Shown here: piece by piece, positions 13,923 to 22,241 of the stretch
How positions within the stretch are numbered: the first letter of the stretch is position 1
How the letters are laid out: each line of letters opens with the position of its first letter
DNA from: Gammaproteobacteria bacterium 28-57-27
Lineage (GTDB): Bacteria > Pseudomonadota > Gammaproteobacteria > Halothiobacillales > Halothiobacillaceae
Assembly: GCA_002281735.1 (NCBI GenBank)
Contig: NCGK01000020.1
Coordinates: 1-37,987, forward strand
Direction of reading: 5' to 3'
Length of the DNA stretch: 37,987 nucleotides
Notes under the pieces: generated by a model
Told to the model about the DNA's origin: nothing
Databases searched by the model: none
Seen by the model: the letters and a program-made list of their open reading frames with translations, nothing else
Translations under genes and position numbers: made by a program

Positions 13923-15707
13923 TCAGCGGTTCGCGCAAAAGCCAAATTCAGTCGCAGCACCGGGTTGCAGATAGGCATTCCAGTCCTCGCCCTGAGCAGA
14001 GGCCTGTGTACCGTTTTGAGTCAGGCGCGCGCTCCAGCTCGCTGCGATTGTGCCCTGCATGGCAAAGTTCGTTGTCCAGGGCAGCACATCGCCCGTCGTA
14101 TTGCTGACACGCACCGCCATGCAGTACCCCGTGCCCCAATCGGCTAAAACCGTCAACTGTGCGGGCAACTCGCTCGGGGTCACACCGCCCGCGCCCGGCT
14201 GGGTGCGTGATGCGCAGTAGCCGTACTGGGTGGATTCACCCGCCCGCAAACTGTCGTTCCAACCTGCACCCTTGGCCTTGATACTGGTACCCTCGACACT
14301 CAAGGCCGCATTCCAGCCATTGTCCATGCGATCATGGAAGCCAAACGTGGTTGTCCAAGTTCCTTCATGCGTACTGATATTCTGCACTGTATAGGTCACA
14401 CAGTAGCCTGAGCCCCAATCCGAATCCACGCTGCGCTGAACGTTGATCTCATTGCCTGTAAGAACGGGTAAAGTTGGTGTTGGTGTTGGTGTTGGTGTTG
14501 GTGTTGGTGTTGGTGTTGGTGTTGGTGTTGGTGTTGGTGTTGGTGTTGGCGTCGGGGTTGGGGTTGGTGTCGTTACACCCCAAAGTTGGTGAAGCTTTGC
14601 CAACTTGTCCGTCCACACATTTGTCCAATCGTTTTGCAACAATCCGCCGGTATCCGAGCTATTCGGATTCCACGACCAGAAGAAGCCATCCCGCATATCC
14701 TTCTGCACCAGGAAGTCGATCGCCGCATCAAACCAAACCTTGTCCAAGGCTAGTCCACCATCGTGACCGTAACGGCTGCCAAACTCGGTTGGGATAACCG
14801 CATAACCCAAATCCTTGGCAAAACCAAAATTGGTATTCCAAATGGCGGGCATGTTTAACGGGAAGTCTGGCGCATTGAAATAGCTGTACATATACACGTC
14901 AGGGCCATAGAAATGCGGTGTCAGCACAAGCTTGTTCTGCGGAATACTCAATGGCATGCAGCGTAAAGGCTCAAGATTTCCGCCCCATCCATGCGCGTGC
15001 GGACTGGAGCATGTCGCCTGCTCGTCAATGCCTGCAACAAACACCACGAGATTCGGACTCTTGGCCAGCACCGCAGCTGAGGCGCGCTCAGCAGCAAGAT
15101 TCCAGTCCGTCGCCACATTGCCCGTACCCCAGGTCACACGACCATGCGGCTCGTTTTTCAGATCAATACCAAACACATGCGTTACGTTCTTGTAACGATC
15201 CGCCATGAACTCAAGATCAGCAATCCACTGCGCTTCGGAATAACTGTCGGTGTACCACAGTTCGGAAATCGCATAATCATCAGGGCGATGATGGTCAAGA
15301 AGGATATAGATGCCGGCCTGATCGAGTTTGTTGACGATGTAGTCCAGCGTCTGCAAGCCGTTCAGGTTGGCAAGATTCGGATTCAGACCAAAATCAACAC
15401 TGGTCACGCCATACCCACGTAGAGTACCCGGCGCGACAGGCAGACGCACTGCAGTGATGTTCAGCGACTTCATCTGAGCGATCATATCGTCCGCGTTGCG
15501 CGCCCAGAGTCCGTGCGGCGCATGACTAGTGGTTTCAAAACCAAACCAGTTCACACCGTTGAGCTGAACACGCTGTCCCGCATCGTTGTAGATTTTTCCT
15601 GCCTGAACCTGATAAGCCTGAACCGTCTGCACCAGACCCAGACTCAATGCGACCCCGAGCGCAATAGCACTGGCCTTTTTTGTGAATAAATGGGTGAAAT
15701 TTGTCAT
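13923..15707 (-). CDS. Secreted GH5 endoglucanase with Thr-Pro linker and two CBM2-like domains
   Basis: Predicted extracellular endo-beta-1,4-glucanase (cellulase), 594 residues. Signal peptide 1-31 ends in VQA. The GH5 catalytic domain covers about 32-376 and closely follows the Xanthomonas/Xylella EngXCA pattern (VQLNGVNWFGFET, HGLWARN, ISELWYTDSY). The acid/base is Glu186 in DLKNEPHG and the nucleophile Glu308 in PTEFGS. A Thr-Pro linker spans about 378-415. Two carbohydrate-binding domains of CBM2 type follow (about 425-510 and 515-594), each with the DWG(S/T)GYC start and the YGYCA or FGFCA end, with paired cysteines. ATG 15707 is preceded by AAGGGC; an upstream in-frame start would spoil the signal peptide. 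It is a lone gene with its own terminator, and polymer uptake genes are not nearby. Confidence 0.93.
   Translation of the reverse strand: MTNFTHLFTKKASAIALGVALSLGLVQTVQAYQVQAGKIYNDAGQRVQLNGVNWFGFETTSHAPHGLWARNADDMIAQMKSLNITAVRLPVAPGTLRGYGVTSVDFGLNPNLANLNGLQTLDYIVNKLDQAGIYILLDHHRPDDYAISELWYTDSYSEAQWIADLEFMADRYKNVTHVFGIDLKNEPHGRVTWGTGNVATDWNLAAERASAAVLAKSPNLVVFVAGIDEQATCSSPHAHGWGGNLEPLRCMPLSIPQNKLVLTPHFYGPDVYMYSYFNAPDFPLNMPAIWNTNFGFAKDLGYAVIPTEFGSRYGHDGGLALDKVWFDAAIDFLVQKDMRDGFFWSWNPNSSDTGGLLQNDWTNVWTDKLAKLHQLWGVTTPTPTPTPTPTPTPTPTPTPTPTPTPTPTPTPTLPVLTGNEINVQRSVDSDWGSGYCVTYTVQNISTHEGTWTTTFGFHDRMDNGWNAALSVEGTSIKAKGAGWNDSLRAGESTQYGYCASRTQPGAGGVTPSELPAQLTVLADWGTGYCMAVRVSNTTGDVLPWTTNFAMQGTIAASWSARLTQNGTQASAQGEDWNAYLQPGAATEFGFCANR
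14473..14549 (-). repeat. Hexanucleotide microsatellite encoding the Thr-Pro linker
   Basis: A perfect six-base repeat (GTTGGT on the plus strand) of about 12.8 units, encoding (Thr-Pro)n on the minus strand. Further degenerate units continue to about 14572. Slippage by whole units keeps the frame, so only linker length would change. Confidence 0.95.
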
Positions 15708-15961
15708 GTGATATGCCCTTTTGGATAAAACTTGATGGACAATCACGAAAACAGATGAGCGCGGAACGTCAATCTTGCGATTTACGGCAACCCGGCTATC
15801 GTCCGCTAGGGTACGACCCGTGGCTTTGCGTCACCGGCTTTCGCACGGTTTTGCCATATGAATTGATGCTTGTATCAATTCGAGTCTGAGTCTAGGTATA
15901 TTCCATCTGGGTGTCAAAAATACACTTATAAAACATTAACAACAAAAACTGGTTATACATT

Positions 15962-16321
15962 ATGAGCATCCATGTACACGGCATTCCAAACTGCGCCACA
16001 GTCAAAAAAGCCCGTGCCTGGCTTGCGCAGCACGAGGTTGCAGTCGTGTTTCACGACTACAAAAAAACCCCCATCACACCAGAGGAACTCATCGCTTGGG
16101 AAGCCACTCTGGGCTGGGAAACTCTGCTGAAAAAAACCGGTACCACCTGGCGCAGCCTGCCCGACGAACTCAAGGCCGACTTGTCTCGTGATAAAGTACT
16201 GCGCCTTCTGCACGACCACCCCAACCTGATTCGCCGCCCGATCACTGTATTGCCGGATGGCCGTGTTCTAGCGGGTTTCATCGAAAACGAATACCTCAAA
16301 GCCTTCCAACCCAAGGATTAA
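15962..16321 (+). CDS. yffB: ArsC/Spx-family thioredoxin-fold protein (YffB-like)
   Basis: Small cytosolic protein of 119 residues with the ArsC-family thioredoxin fold. The single N-terminal cysteine is in GIPNCATVKKA (Cys11), with the later family pattern NLIRRPITVLPDGRVLAGF. There is no CXXC pair, as in E. coli YffB, a glutathione-dependent thiol reductase candidate that is also directly upstream of dapE. The same yffB-dapE order here, with only three bases between stop and start, supports the call and indicates an operon. The physiological role is not settled. Confidence 0.9.
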   Translation: MSIHVHGIPNCATVKKARAWLAQHEVAVVFHDYKKTPITPEELIAWEATLGWETLLKKTGTTWRSLPDELKADLSRDKVLRLLHDHPNLIRRPITVLPDGRVLAGFIENEYLKAFQPKD

Positions 16322-16324
16322 GCC

Positions 16325-17464
16325 ATGTCCGACGTACTCAAACTTGCGAGCGAGCTGATTTCCCGCCGCTCGCTCACGCCCGACGATGCTGGCTGCCAGG
16401 CTCTACTCGCGGAACGTCTGGAAAAGCATGGCTTCACGCTCGAATGGATGCCGCATGGCGGCGTACTCAACCTGTGGGCGCGGCGCGGCACACGCCCCCC
16501 GCTGCTCTGCTTTGCCGGACATACCGACGTGGTGCCCACGGGCGCAGAAAGCGCATGGACATCGCCACCCTTCATCCCCACCGTGAAGGATGGAGTGCTC
16601 TACGGACGCGGCGCAGCGGATATGAAAGGTGGCTTGGCGGCCATGACCGTGGCGGCCGAACGTTTTGTACACGCCCACCCCGACCACGAAGGCTCAATCG
16701 CCTTTCTTCTGACTTCCGATGAAGAAGGCGTTGCCGTCAATGGCACGGTCAAAGTCATCGAAACCCTGGAAAAGCGCGGTGATAAAATTCACTACGCCAT
16801 TGTTGGCGAACCCTCCAGCCGCACGGTGCTGGGCGATGAATTCAAAATTGGCCGACGCGGTTCGCTGACTGGGCGACTCAAAGTTCATGGCGTGCAAGGC
16901 CATGTCGCCTATCCACATCTGGCCGACAACCCTGTGCACCGCACCGCCCCCGCCCTTACCGAACTCGTCAGCACTGAATGGGACAAGGGCAACGCACACT
17001 TCCCACCCTCCAGCCTACAAATTGCCAATATCAATGCGGGCACCGGCGCAAACAATGTCATTCCCGGCGAGTTGTCGGTGGAGTTCAATATCCGCTTCAA
17101 CACCGAATGGACGGTGGAACGCCTGCAAGCCTGCATTAGCGCCATTTTTGAGCGTCACAAGCTTAACTACACCCTTGACTGGAACCTGTCTGGACTGCCC
17201 TTCCTCACCCGTTCCGATGGCGCGCTGGTCGATGCAGTACAGATTGCCATTCGCGATGTGCTAGGCGTGGAAACCAAACCCTCCACCTCCGGCGGCACCT
17301 CGGATGCGCGCTTTATTGCCCCCACCGGCTCAGAAGTGATTGAACTTGGCCCGCTCAACGCCACCATTCATAAAGTGAACGAATGCGTCGGCGTGGAAGA
17401 CCTGGATCGCCTTGCCGCCGTGTATGAACGCATACTTGACCTGCTTTTGCTGGAAGAAGAATAA
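16325..17464 (+). CDS. dapE: Succinyl-diaminopimelate desuccinylase
   Basis: Zinc hydrolase that removes succinate from N-succinyl-LL-diaminopimelate in lysine and peptidoglycan precursor synthesis. 379 residues, standard length. Metal ligands and catalytic residues are in place: His66 and Asp68 in [11 protein letters not shown], Asp99 in [10 protein letters not shown], and Glu133-Glu134 in TSDEEG. A C-terminal His lies in NATIHKVNE. The dimerisation domain is seen between about residues 180 and 290 ([21 protein letters not shown]). It is co-transcribed with yffB. Two palindromic repeats and then uppP follow. Confidence 0.97.
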   Translation: MSDVLKLASELISRRSLTPDDAGCQALLAERLEKHGFTLEWMPHGGVLNLWARRGTRPPLLCFAGHTDVVPTGAESAWTSPPFIPTVKDGVLYGRGAADMKGGLAAMTVAAERFVHAHPDHEGSIAFLLTSDEEGVAVNGTVKVIETLEKRGDKIHYAIVGEPSSRTVLGDEFKIGRRGSLTGRLKVHGVQGHVAYPHLADNPVHRTAPALTELVSTEWDKGNAHFPPSSLQIANINAGTGANNVIPGELSVEFNIRFNTEWTVERLQACISAIFERHKLNYTLDWNLSGLPFLTRSDGALVDAVQIAIRDVLGVETKPSTSGGTSDARFIAPTGSEVIELGPLNATIHKVNECVGVEDLDRLAAVYERILDLLLLEEE

Positions 17465-17472
17465 GTCGAATT

Positions 17473-17559
17473 TAGCCACAGAGGACACAGAGGGCTAAAT
17501 GTAGGTGCGAATTCATTCGCACACCACGCTGCAACATGTGCGAATGAATTCGCACCTAC
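17473..17559. repeat. Half CCACAGAG repeat joined to a GTAGGTGCGAATTC palindrome
   Basis: TAGCCACAGAGGACACAGAG at 17473 is one arm of the CCACAGAG family. Directly after it is a separate palindrome with perfect 22-base arms, GTAGGTGCGAATTCATTCG... (17501-17522) and its inverse complement at 17538-17559, around a 15-base loop. It fills the dapE-uppP gap, ending 15 bases before the uppP ATG. Confidence 0.85.
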
Positions 17560-17574
17560 ACAAACCGAGACATT

Positions 17575-18372
17575 ATGGATATCTGGATGTTATTGAAGGC
17601 CGCCATTCTCGGCCTACTTGAAGGCGCAACTGAGTTCCTGCCCATCTCCTCCACTGGGCATCTCATCATTGCCCAGGATCTGCTGGGCTATAACGACGAA
17701 GCGGGCAAGGTCTTCACCATTGCCATCCAGCTCGGCGCCATTTTCGCCATCTGCTGGCACTACCGCGCCAAAATTTTCAGCGTGGTCAAGGGGCTGCCCA
17801 GCGAACCTAGTGCACAGCGTTTCACCGTGAACCTGATGATCGCCTTCATCCCCGCCGTGGTCTTCGGCCTGCTGTTTCACAAGCTCATCAAGGAATACCT
17901 GTTCAGCCCGCTGACCGTGGCCGCAGCGCTGATTGTCGGCGGTTTCATTATTCTGTTGATCGAGCGCTACAAACCCGCTCCACGCATCCACAGCGTAGAC
18001 GACATGCGTTGGAGCGATGCGCTCAAGGTCGGGCTGGCGCAGAGTGTGGCTTTGTTTCCCGGCACTTCACGCTCCGGCGCAACCATTATGGGTGGCATGG
18101 TGTTCGGGCTGTCGCGCACGGCGGCCACCGAATTCTCATTTTTCCTCGCCATTCCCACCATGTTCGCCGCCGTGGCCTACGATCTGTACAAAAATGCCGC
18201 CCACCTGCACAGCGAGGACATGGGCATGATTGCGGTCGGCTTTGTCATGGCTTTCATTTCCGGCCTGGCCGCCGTGCGCTTCCTGCTGCGCTATGTTTCC
18301 AGTCACAGTTTTGTCGGCTTCGCCTGGTATCGCATTGTGTTCGGCTCGCTGGTCTTGCTGTATTTCCTGTAA
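17575..18372 (+). CDS. uppP: Undecaprenyl-diphosphatase
   Basis: Inner-membrane enzyme (BacA/UppP) that dephosphorylates undecaprenyl diphosphate and so recycles the lipid carrier for peptidoglycan and surface glycans; overproduction gives bacitracin resistance. 265 residues with about eight membrane segments. Both active-site signatures are present: [16 protein letters not shown] near the N terminus and [15 protein letters not shown] in the second half. It follows dapE, another peptidoglycan precursor gene, on the same strand, though repeats separate them. Confidence 0.97.
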   Translation: MDIWMLLKAAILGLLEGATEFLPISSTGHLIIAQDLLGYNDEAGKVFTIAIQLGAIFAICWHYRAKIFSVVKGLPSEPSAQRFTVNLMIAFIPAVVFGLLFHKLIKEYLFSPLTVAAALIVGGFIILLIERYKPAPRIHSVDDMRWSDALKVGLAQSVALFPGTSRSGATIMGGMVFGLSRTAATEFSFFLAIPTMFAAVAYDLYKNAAHLHSEDMGMIAVGFVMAFISGLAAVRFLLRYVSSHSFVGFAWYRIVFGSLVLLYFL

Positions 18373-18397
18373 ACGAAGCGCAATGAAGACCATCTTT

Positions 18398-18453
18398 GCC
18401 ACAGAGAACACAGAGGCTCGCTCGGTGGATGCGCTGCGCTTCTCCCCCCTACA
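18398..18453. repeat. Two half-repeats joined (CCACAGAG arm plus GGTGGATGCGC arm)
   Basis: GCCACAGAGAACACAGAG (18398-18415) is one arm of the CCACAGAG family. It is followed by GGTGGATGCGCTGCGCTTCT... ending CCCCCTAC, which matches one arm of the palindrome at 30450-30518. It looks like a junction of two degraded elements directly upstream of the DUF2868 gene. Confidence 0.65.
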
Positions 18454-18476
18454 AAAAACTAAAAAAACGTGTAGCG

Positions 18477-19892
18477 ATGCCCAATCCACTCACTGCATTT
18501 GAGCGGCGCTGGCTGGCTGAAACCCTGCGTCGGCATGAGGCGGAGCATGGTGTCATGGATGATGCGGCGCTCTTGCCTGCACTGAGCACGGCGACGCACG
18601 ACACGGAAACCCGCATTCTGCTGCGTGCTGAACGCCTGATCCGCGCGCACTATCCACGCTGGCTGACCGAAATGCGCACATGGCAGACCCAGGCGCGCTG
18701 GATCGTGATGATCTTCAGCCTCCTCGCCCTGTTGAGCGGCTTTTTTTCCGCGCTGAGCCTCATCAACGTCGGCGCACATACCGCCGACGGGCGCATGGTG
18801 AACGTGGTGTGGATGGTGCTCGCCCTGCTTTTTGTCCCCATGCTCAGCCTTGTGGCATGGCTGGTTTTCATCCTTCTGCCCGGCAGTCGTGGGCAAACAG
18901 GGCTGGGGCAGCTGGGTCTTTGGCTACAAGCTCATCTACCCGGTCAATCCCTCGAACGCCTGCATCTCGGTCAAGCCTTGCTCAGCCTGCTTGGCCACCA
19001 CCGCCTGCTGCGTTGGGGCATGGGCAGCCTGAGTCATGGGCTTTGGCTACTGGCACTGGCCGCCGCCGTATTGGGGCTGCTGCTGATGCTCGCCACCCAA
19101 CGGCATGTCTTCGTCTGGGAAACCACCATTCTGCCCGGCAGCATCTTCGTGGATTTTGTCACCCTGCTGGGCAAGTTCCCCGCCCTGCTCGGCTTTGCCA
19201 CGCCCAGCCCGGAGATGATTCTTGCCAGCGGCAGCAGCCACACGACGCAATCCGAACTGGCGCGCCATGCCTGGGCATCGTGGCTTATTGGCTGCATGCT
19301 GCTGTATGGCCTACTCCCGCGTCTGCTCGCCCTGGCGCTGAGTTTTGGCCTGTGGAAACACGGCCTTGCCAAGCTGCGTTTAGACCTGCAACAACCCGGC
19401 TACGCCATGCTGCGCGCCCGTCTGCATCAAGACAGCCAAGCCCTGGGCGTGGTCGACCCCGCCCCCGCCGCGTTGCCCAGCTCAAAGCTGCACGCATGGT
19501 CTGCACATGGCGCAGGCGATGGCGCACGCCCGGCACTGGTCGGATTTGAGCTGGCTGACGACCTGCCCTGGCCGCCCAGCAACGCGGGGCAATTCAATAT
19601 CTTTCCGCGCATCGAAAGCCGTGAAGAACGCCAACGTCTACTAGACACACTCAACGCCGCCCCACCCGGCAGTCTGCTCATCGCCGTGGATAGTCGCCTT
19701 TCCCCGGATCGTGGCAGCCTGAGCTTTATCAATCAACTGGCACAACACAGCGCCACAGCGCTGGTTTGGCTCGTGCATGACCATGAGCGCAGCGCACTCT
19801 GGCGCAGCAGCCTGCGTGCAGCGGGCTGGCCGAATGATGCGCTATTGGACGATGCAAGCGCGCACCTCTGGTTGCAGGGTGCCGCCGCATGA
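18477..19892 (+). CDS. DUF2868 membrane protein
   Basis: Inner-membrane protein of 471 residues matching the DUF2868 pattern. The N-terminal cytosolic helix holds TETRILLRAERLI. About four strong membrane segments lie near residues 80-100, 108-135, 185-208 and 262-290. The C-terminal cytosolic domain has LVGFELADDLPWPP and a Rossmann-like end (SLLIAVDSRLSPDRGSL, ATALVWLVHD). The stop overlaps the start of the DUF3482 GTPase gene as ATGA, so the pair is translationally coupled. The function is unknown; the pairing suggests a membrane-anchored GTPase complex (inference). The ATG was chosen because the upstream in-frame extension is encoded by repeat DNA. Confidence 0.85.
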   Translation: MPNPLTAFERRWLAETLRRHEAEHGVMDDAALLPALSTATHDTETRILLRAERLIRAHYPRWLTEMRTWQTQARWIVMIFSLLALLSGFFSALSLINVGAHTADGRMVNVVWMVLALLFVPMLSLVAWLVFILLPGSRGQTGLGQLGLWLQAHLPGQSLERLHLGQALLSLLGHHRLLRWGMGSLSHGLWLLALAAAVLGLLLMLATQRHVFVWETTILPGSIFVDFVTLLGKFPALLGFATPSPEMILASGSSHTTQSELARHAWASWLIGCMLLYGLLPRLLALALSFGLWKHGLAKLRLDLQQPGYAMLRARLHQDSQALGVVDPAPAALPSSKLHAWSAHGAGDGARPALVGFELADDLPWPPSNAGQFNIFPRIESREERQRLLDTLNAAPPGSLLIAVDSRLSPDRGSLSFINQLAQHSATALVWLVHDHERSALWRSSLRAAGWPNDALLDDASAHLWLQGAAA

Positions 19893-21271
19893 CCCCGCTC
19901 AAGCTCGCCGTGGTCGGCCATACCAACACCGGCAAAACTTCGCTGCTGCGCACCCTCACCCATGACACCGGCTTTGGTGAAGTCTCCGCCCGCCCCAGCG
20001 CCACCCGGCATGTCGAAGGCGCGCGCCTGATGGCCGAGGATGAGGCCATTATCGAGCTCTACGACACGCCGGGTCTGGAAGATGCGATGAGCCTGCTGGA
20101 CGTGATCGAAAGCCAATCCCTGCCCAACGAACGTCTGGATGGCCCGGCACGCATCACCCGCTTTCTCGCCAGCCCAGAAGCGCACACCCGCTTTGAACAA
20201 GAATCCAAAGTGCTGCGCCAGCTCCTCGCTTCGGATGCCGGTTTGGTGGTGATTGATGTGCGCGACCCGGTGCTGGCCAAATACCGCGATGAGTTGAGCA
20301 TTCTCGCCGCCTGCGGCAAACCACTGTTGCCGGTGCTGAATTTTATCCAGAGCGCGGACAACCACGCCGAGGCATGGCGCACCTCCCTGGCGCGACTGGG
20401 TTTACACAGTGTGATCGGCTTTGACACCGTAACCCCCGAGATCGACGGCGAACAGCGCCTGTTCGCCAAACTCGCCCTGATGCTCGATGCCCATGCGCCC
20501 GCCTTGCAACGCCTGATTCAGGCGCGTCAAGTCGAAGCCGATGAACGCAGTCAGGCCGCAGCTCAACGCATCGCCGCACTGCTGCTGGATGTTGCCGCCT
20601 ACCGCGTCAGCGTGCCGAACGCCGATGAAGATAGCCTGCGCGTCCCCATCGAACAGATGCGTGACAAGGTGCGCCAACACGAAGTCGCCTGTGTGCACGA
20701 GCTGCTCAGGCTCTACCGTTTCCGCCCGGATGATGTGCAGTTAAGCGGCCTACCCATGCTTGATGGACGCTGGGACAACGACTTATTCAGCGCCGAAGCG
20801 CTAAGCCAGATGGGCATACGCCTGAGCCAGGGGCTGGTCGCCGGTGCGGTGGCGGGGATCAGCGTCGATCTGGTTCTGGGTGGCCTGACCCTCGGCGCGG
20901 CAACGTTGGCCGGAGCGCTGGCGGGTGGCCTGTGGCAATTGGGCAATCTGTATGGCGAGCGCGTGCTCGGCAAACTGCGCGGCTACCGCACCCTCACGGT
21001 GGACGACAGCATCCTGCGCCTACTGGCTTTGCGCCAAAGTTGGCTGCTGCATGCCCTGCAACAACGCGGTCATGCCGCAATGCAAGCCATTCAACTCGAC
21101 AGCCCGGCAGCCAAAACATGGCGCGAAGGAACCTTGCCAGATGGATTGAAAAAAGCGCGCAGTCACGCCGAATGGTCGGTGATGAATACCGAATTCCACA
21201 CCTCTGAAGCGCGAGAGCAACAGGTTCAGACTTTGGCTGAGTTGTTTGTGCGCGAGAGCGTGGAAAGCTAA
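19889..21271 (+). CDS. DUF3482 GTPase
   Basis: GTPase of the Era/MnmE-like TRAFAC class with a C-terminal DUF3482 domain, 460 residues. G1 is GHTNTGKTS at residues 9-17 and G3 is YDTPGLED. The usual NKxD of G4 is not clear: the expected place reads PVLNFIQSADNH, so guanine recognition may be altered. From about residue 310 there is a Gly/Ala-rich segment (GAVAGISVDLVLGGLTLGAATLAGALAGG) that may insert into or touch the membrane. Its start overlaps the stop of the DUF2868 gene, and the two families commonly occur as a pair. Cellular role unknown. A solitary MITE end follows eight bases after the stop. Confidence 0.87.
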   Translation: MTPLKLAVVGHTNTGKTSLLRTLTHDTGFGEVSARPSATRHVEGARLMAEDEAIIELYDTPGLEDAMSLLDVIESQSLPNERLDGPARITRFLASPEAHTRFEQESKVLRQLLASDAGLVVIDVRDPVLAKYRDELSILAACGKPLLPVLNFIQSADNHAEAWRTSLARLGLHSVIGFDTVTPEIDGEQRLFAKLALMLDAHAPALQRLIQARQVEADERSQAAAQRIAALLLDVAAYRVSVPNADEDSLRVPIEQMRDKVRQHEVACVHELLRLYRFRPDDVQLSGLPMLDGRWDNDLFSAEALSQMGIRLSQGLVAGAVAGISVDLVLGGLTLGAATLAGALAGGLWQLGNLYGERVLGKLRGYRTLTVDDSILRLLALRQSWLLHALQQRGHAAMQAIQLDSPAAKTWREGTLPDGLKKARSHAEWSVMNTEFHTSEAREQQVQTLAELFVRESVES

Positions 21272-21278
21272 ATCCAGG

Positions 21279-21293
21279 TTTTGCGTAAGTCCT
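21279..21293. repeat. Solitary end of the MITE family
   Basis: TTTTGCGTAAGTCCT is identical to the right terminal repeat of MITE copy 2, but no interior or opposite end is present. It is probably the remnant of an excised or decayed copy just after the DUF3482 gene. Confidence 0.6.
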
Positions 21294-21319
21294 GATTTAG
21301 GCTAAAAAAAATAGCGCTC

Positions 21320-21363
21320 TTTACATAGCCCGAAACCCCGGCTAATGTACACACTAAGTACAT
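21320..21363 (+). promoter_or_regulatory. vapBC promoter and palindromic operator
   Basis: A -35 box TTTACA (21320-21325) and a -10 box TAATGT (21343-21348) are separated by exactly 17 bases. A perfect inverted repeat ATGTAC-N7-GTACAT (21345-21350 and 21358-21363) overlaps the -10 box. In this position it is the expected autorepression operator for the antitoxin or the toxin-antitoxin complex. Confidence 0.7.
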
Positions 21364-21382
21364 CCACTCAAGGGGCTTAATG

Positions 21383-21619
21383 ATGCACACGACCCGAGTT
21401 TTCAAAAATGGCAATTCACAGGCTGTGCGGATTCCCGCAGACCTTGCCTACGCACGCACCGATATGGAGCTGGAAATTGTGCGCGAAGGCGACGAAATTC
21501 GTATTCGCCCTGTGCGGCGCTCATTAAGCGGGGTGCTCAGTAAATTTGCCCGCTTCTCGCCTGATTTTATGGCAGAAGGTCGAGGCGATCAGGAACAAGC
21601 AGAGCGGGATACCTTGTAA
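21383..21619 (+). CDS. vapB: VapB-type antitoxin (AbrB/MazE fold)
   Basis: Antitoxin of a type II toxin-antitoxin pair, 78 residues. The N-terminal swapped-hairpin DNA-binding domain reads TTRVFKNGNSQAVRIPADLAY, the hallmark of VapB/MazE-like antitoxins. The C-terminal tail from about residue 45 (SLSGVLSKFARFSPDFM) would bind and block the toxin. ATG 21383 lies seven bases from AGGGG; the ATG one codon earlier is also possible. The stop codon shares one base with the toxin start (TAATG), so synthesis is coupled. Autoregulation through the palindrome upstream is likely. Confidence 0.92.
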   Translation: MHTTRVFKNGNSQAVRIPADLAYARTDMELEIVREGDEIRIRPVRRSLSGVLSKFARFSPDFMAEGRGDQEQAERDTL

Positions 21620-22026
21620 TGCCCCGTTACATGCTGGACACCAATATGTGCATTTACTTGATGAAACACCAACCGCAAAGTGTTGCCGAGCGTTTTGCGC
21701 AATGTCTGGTGGGCGATGTCGTTATGTCGGCGATTACCTATGCCGAGCTGGAGTACGGCGTTGCCGCGTCGGCCAACGCTGCGCTTGAACGGGAGAATCT
21801 TGCCGCGTTGATCGAAAACATCAAGGTTGAAGCGTTTGATGGGCGGGCGGGCGTGGAATACGGCAGTATTCGCATGGCCACCCGCGAGAGCAAAAAAGAC
21901 CAACTCGATAAATTGATCGCCGCACACGCCGTGTCACTTGGAGTCACGCTGGTCACCAACAATGTACGCGATTTTGCGCGTTATCCCGGCGTGATGATTG
22001 AAAATTGGCTGGATGCATCGCATTAG
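21619..22026 (+). CDS. vapC: VapC-type PIN-domain RNase toxin
   Basis: PIN-domain ribonuclease toxin, 135 residues. VapC toxins of this group cleave tRNA or rRNA when freed from VapB. The acidic metal-binding residues of the PIN fold are all present: Asp7 (MLDTN), Glu43 (ITYAELEYG), Asp97 (DKLIAAHA) and Asp118 (TNNVRDFARYPGV). It therefore looks active. It overlaps vapB by one base. The pair sits between the DUF3482 gene and integron remnants, and may itself have arrived by transfer. Confidence 0.93.
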   Translation: MPRYMLDTNMCIYLMKHQPQSVAERFAQCLVGDVVMSAITYAELEYGVAASANAALERENLAALIENIKVEAFDGRAGVEYGSIRMATRESKKDQLDKLIAAHAVSLGVTLVTNNVRDFARYPGVMIENWLDASH

Positions 22027-22220
22027 CAAGCCTTATGCACCTCGCGGACTTGCGGCCAACCTCGTCATGCACGCATTGTTGAACAACATCGTCTTGGCCG
22101 GAGAGTGGGCTTATTGCTGCGGGGTGAGCGCGCGCCCACAATGGCTCGCAATCTATCTGTACACATTCGGCGGGTTGCACCCGCCCTACATCAGGCATTG
22201 CGGGCTATTGGCTACCCATT

Positions 22221-22241
22221 GGCTTGAGCGATTTGTTAGGC
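22221..22241 (-). repeat. attC-like half-site at the end of the DUF2971 gene
   Basis: On the minus strand the sequence is GCCTAACAAATCGCTCAAGC plus one C. This matches the left half of integron attC sites (aadA-type GTCTAACAATTCATTCAAGC plus one C) in spacing and at most positions. The core RYYYAAC is GCCTAAC, and the DUF2971 stop codon TAA lies within it, as in many gene cassettes. I could not find a convincing right half within the next 150 bases. Confidence 0.6.

Noticed and set aside
14473-14572. Regular short repeats as a possible CRISPR array
   Set aside because: The unit is a six-base microsatellite encoding Thr-Pro, with no spacers and no cas genes.
19733-20365. 210-codon minus-strand frame
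   Set aside because: Antisense across the DUF2868-DUF3482 junction, both of which have clear family features.
22027-22220. Right half of the attC site or a further cassette
   Set aside because: Only a hairpin GGCGGGTTGCACCCGCC (about 22162-22178) and loose GGCTT matches were seen, with no GTTRRRY core at plausible spacing.
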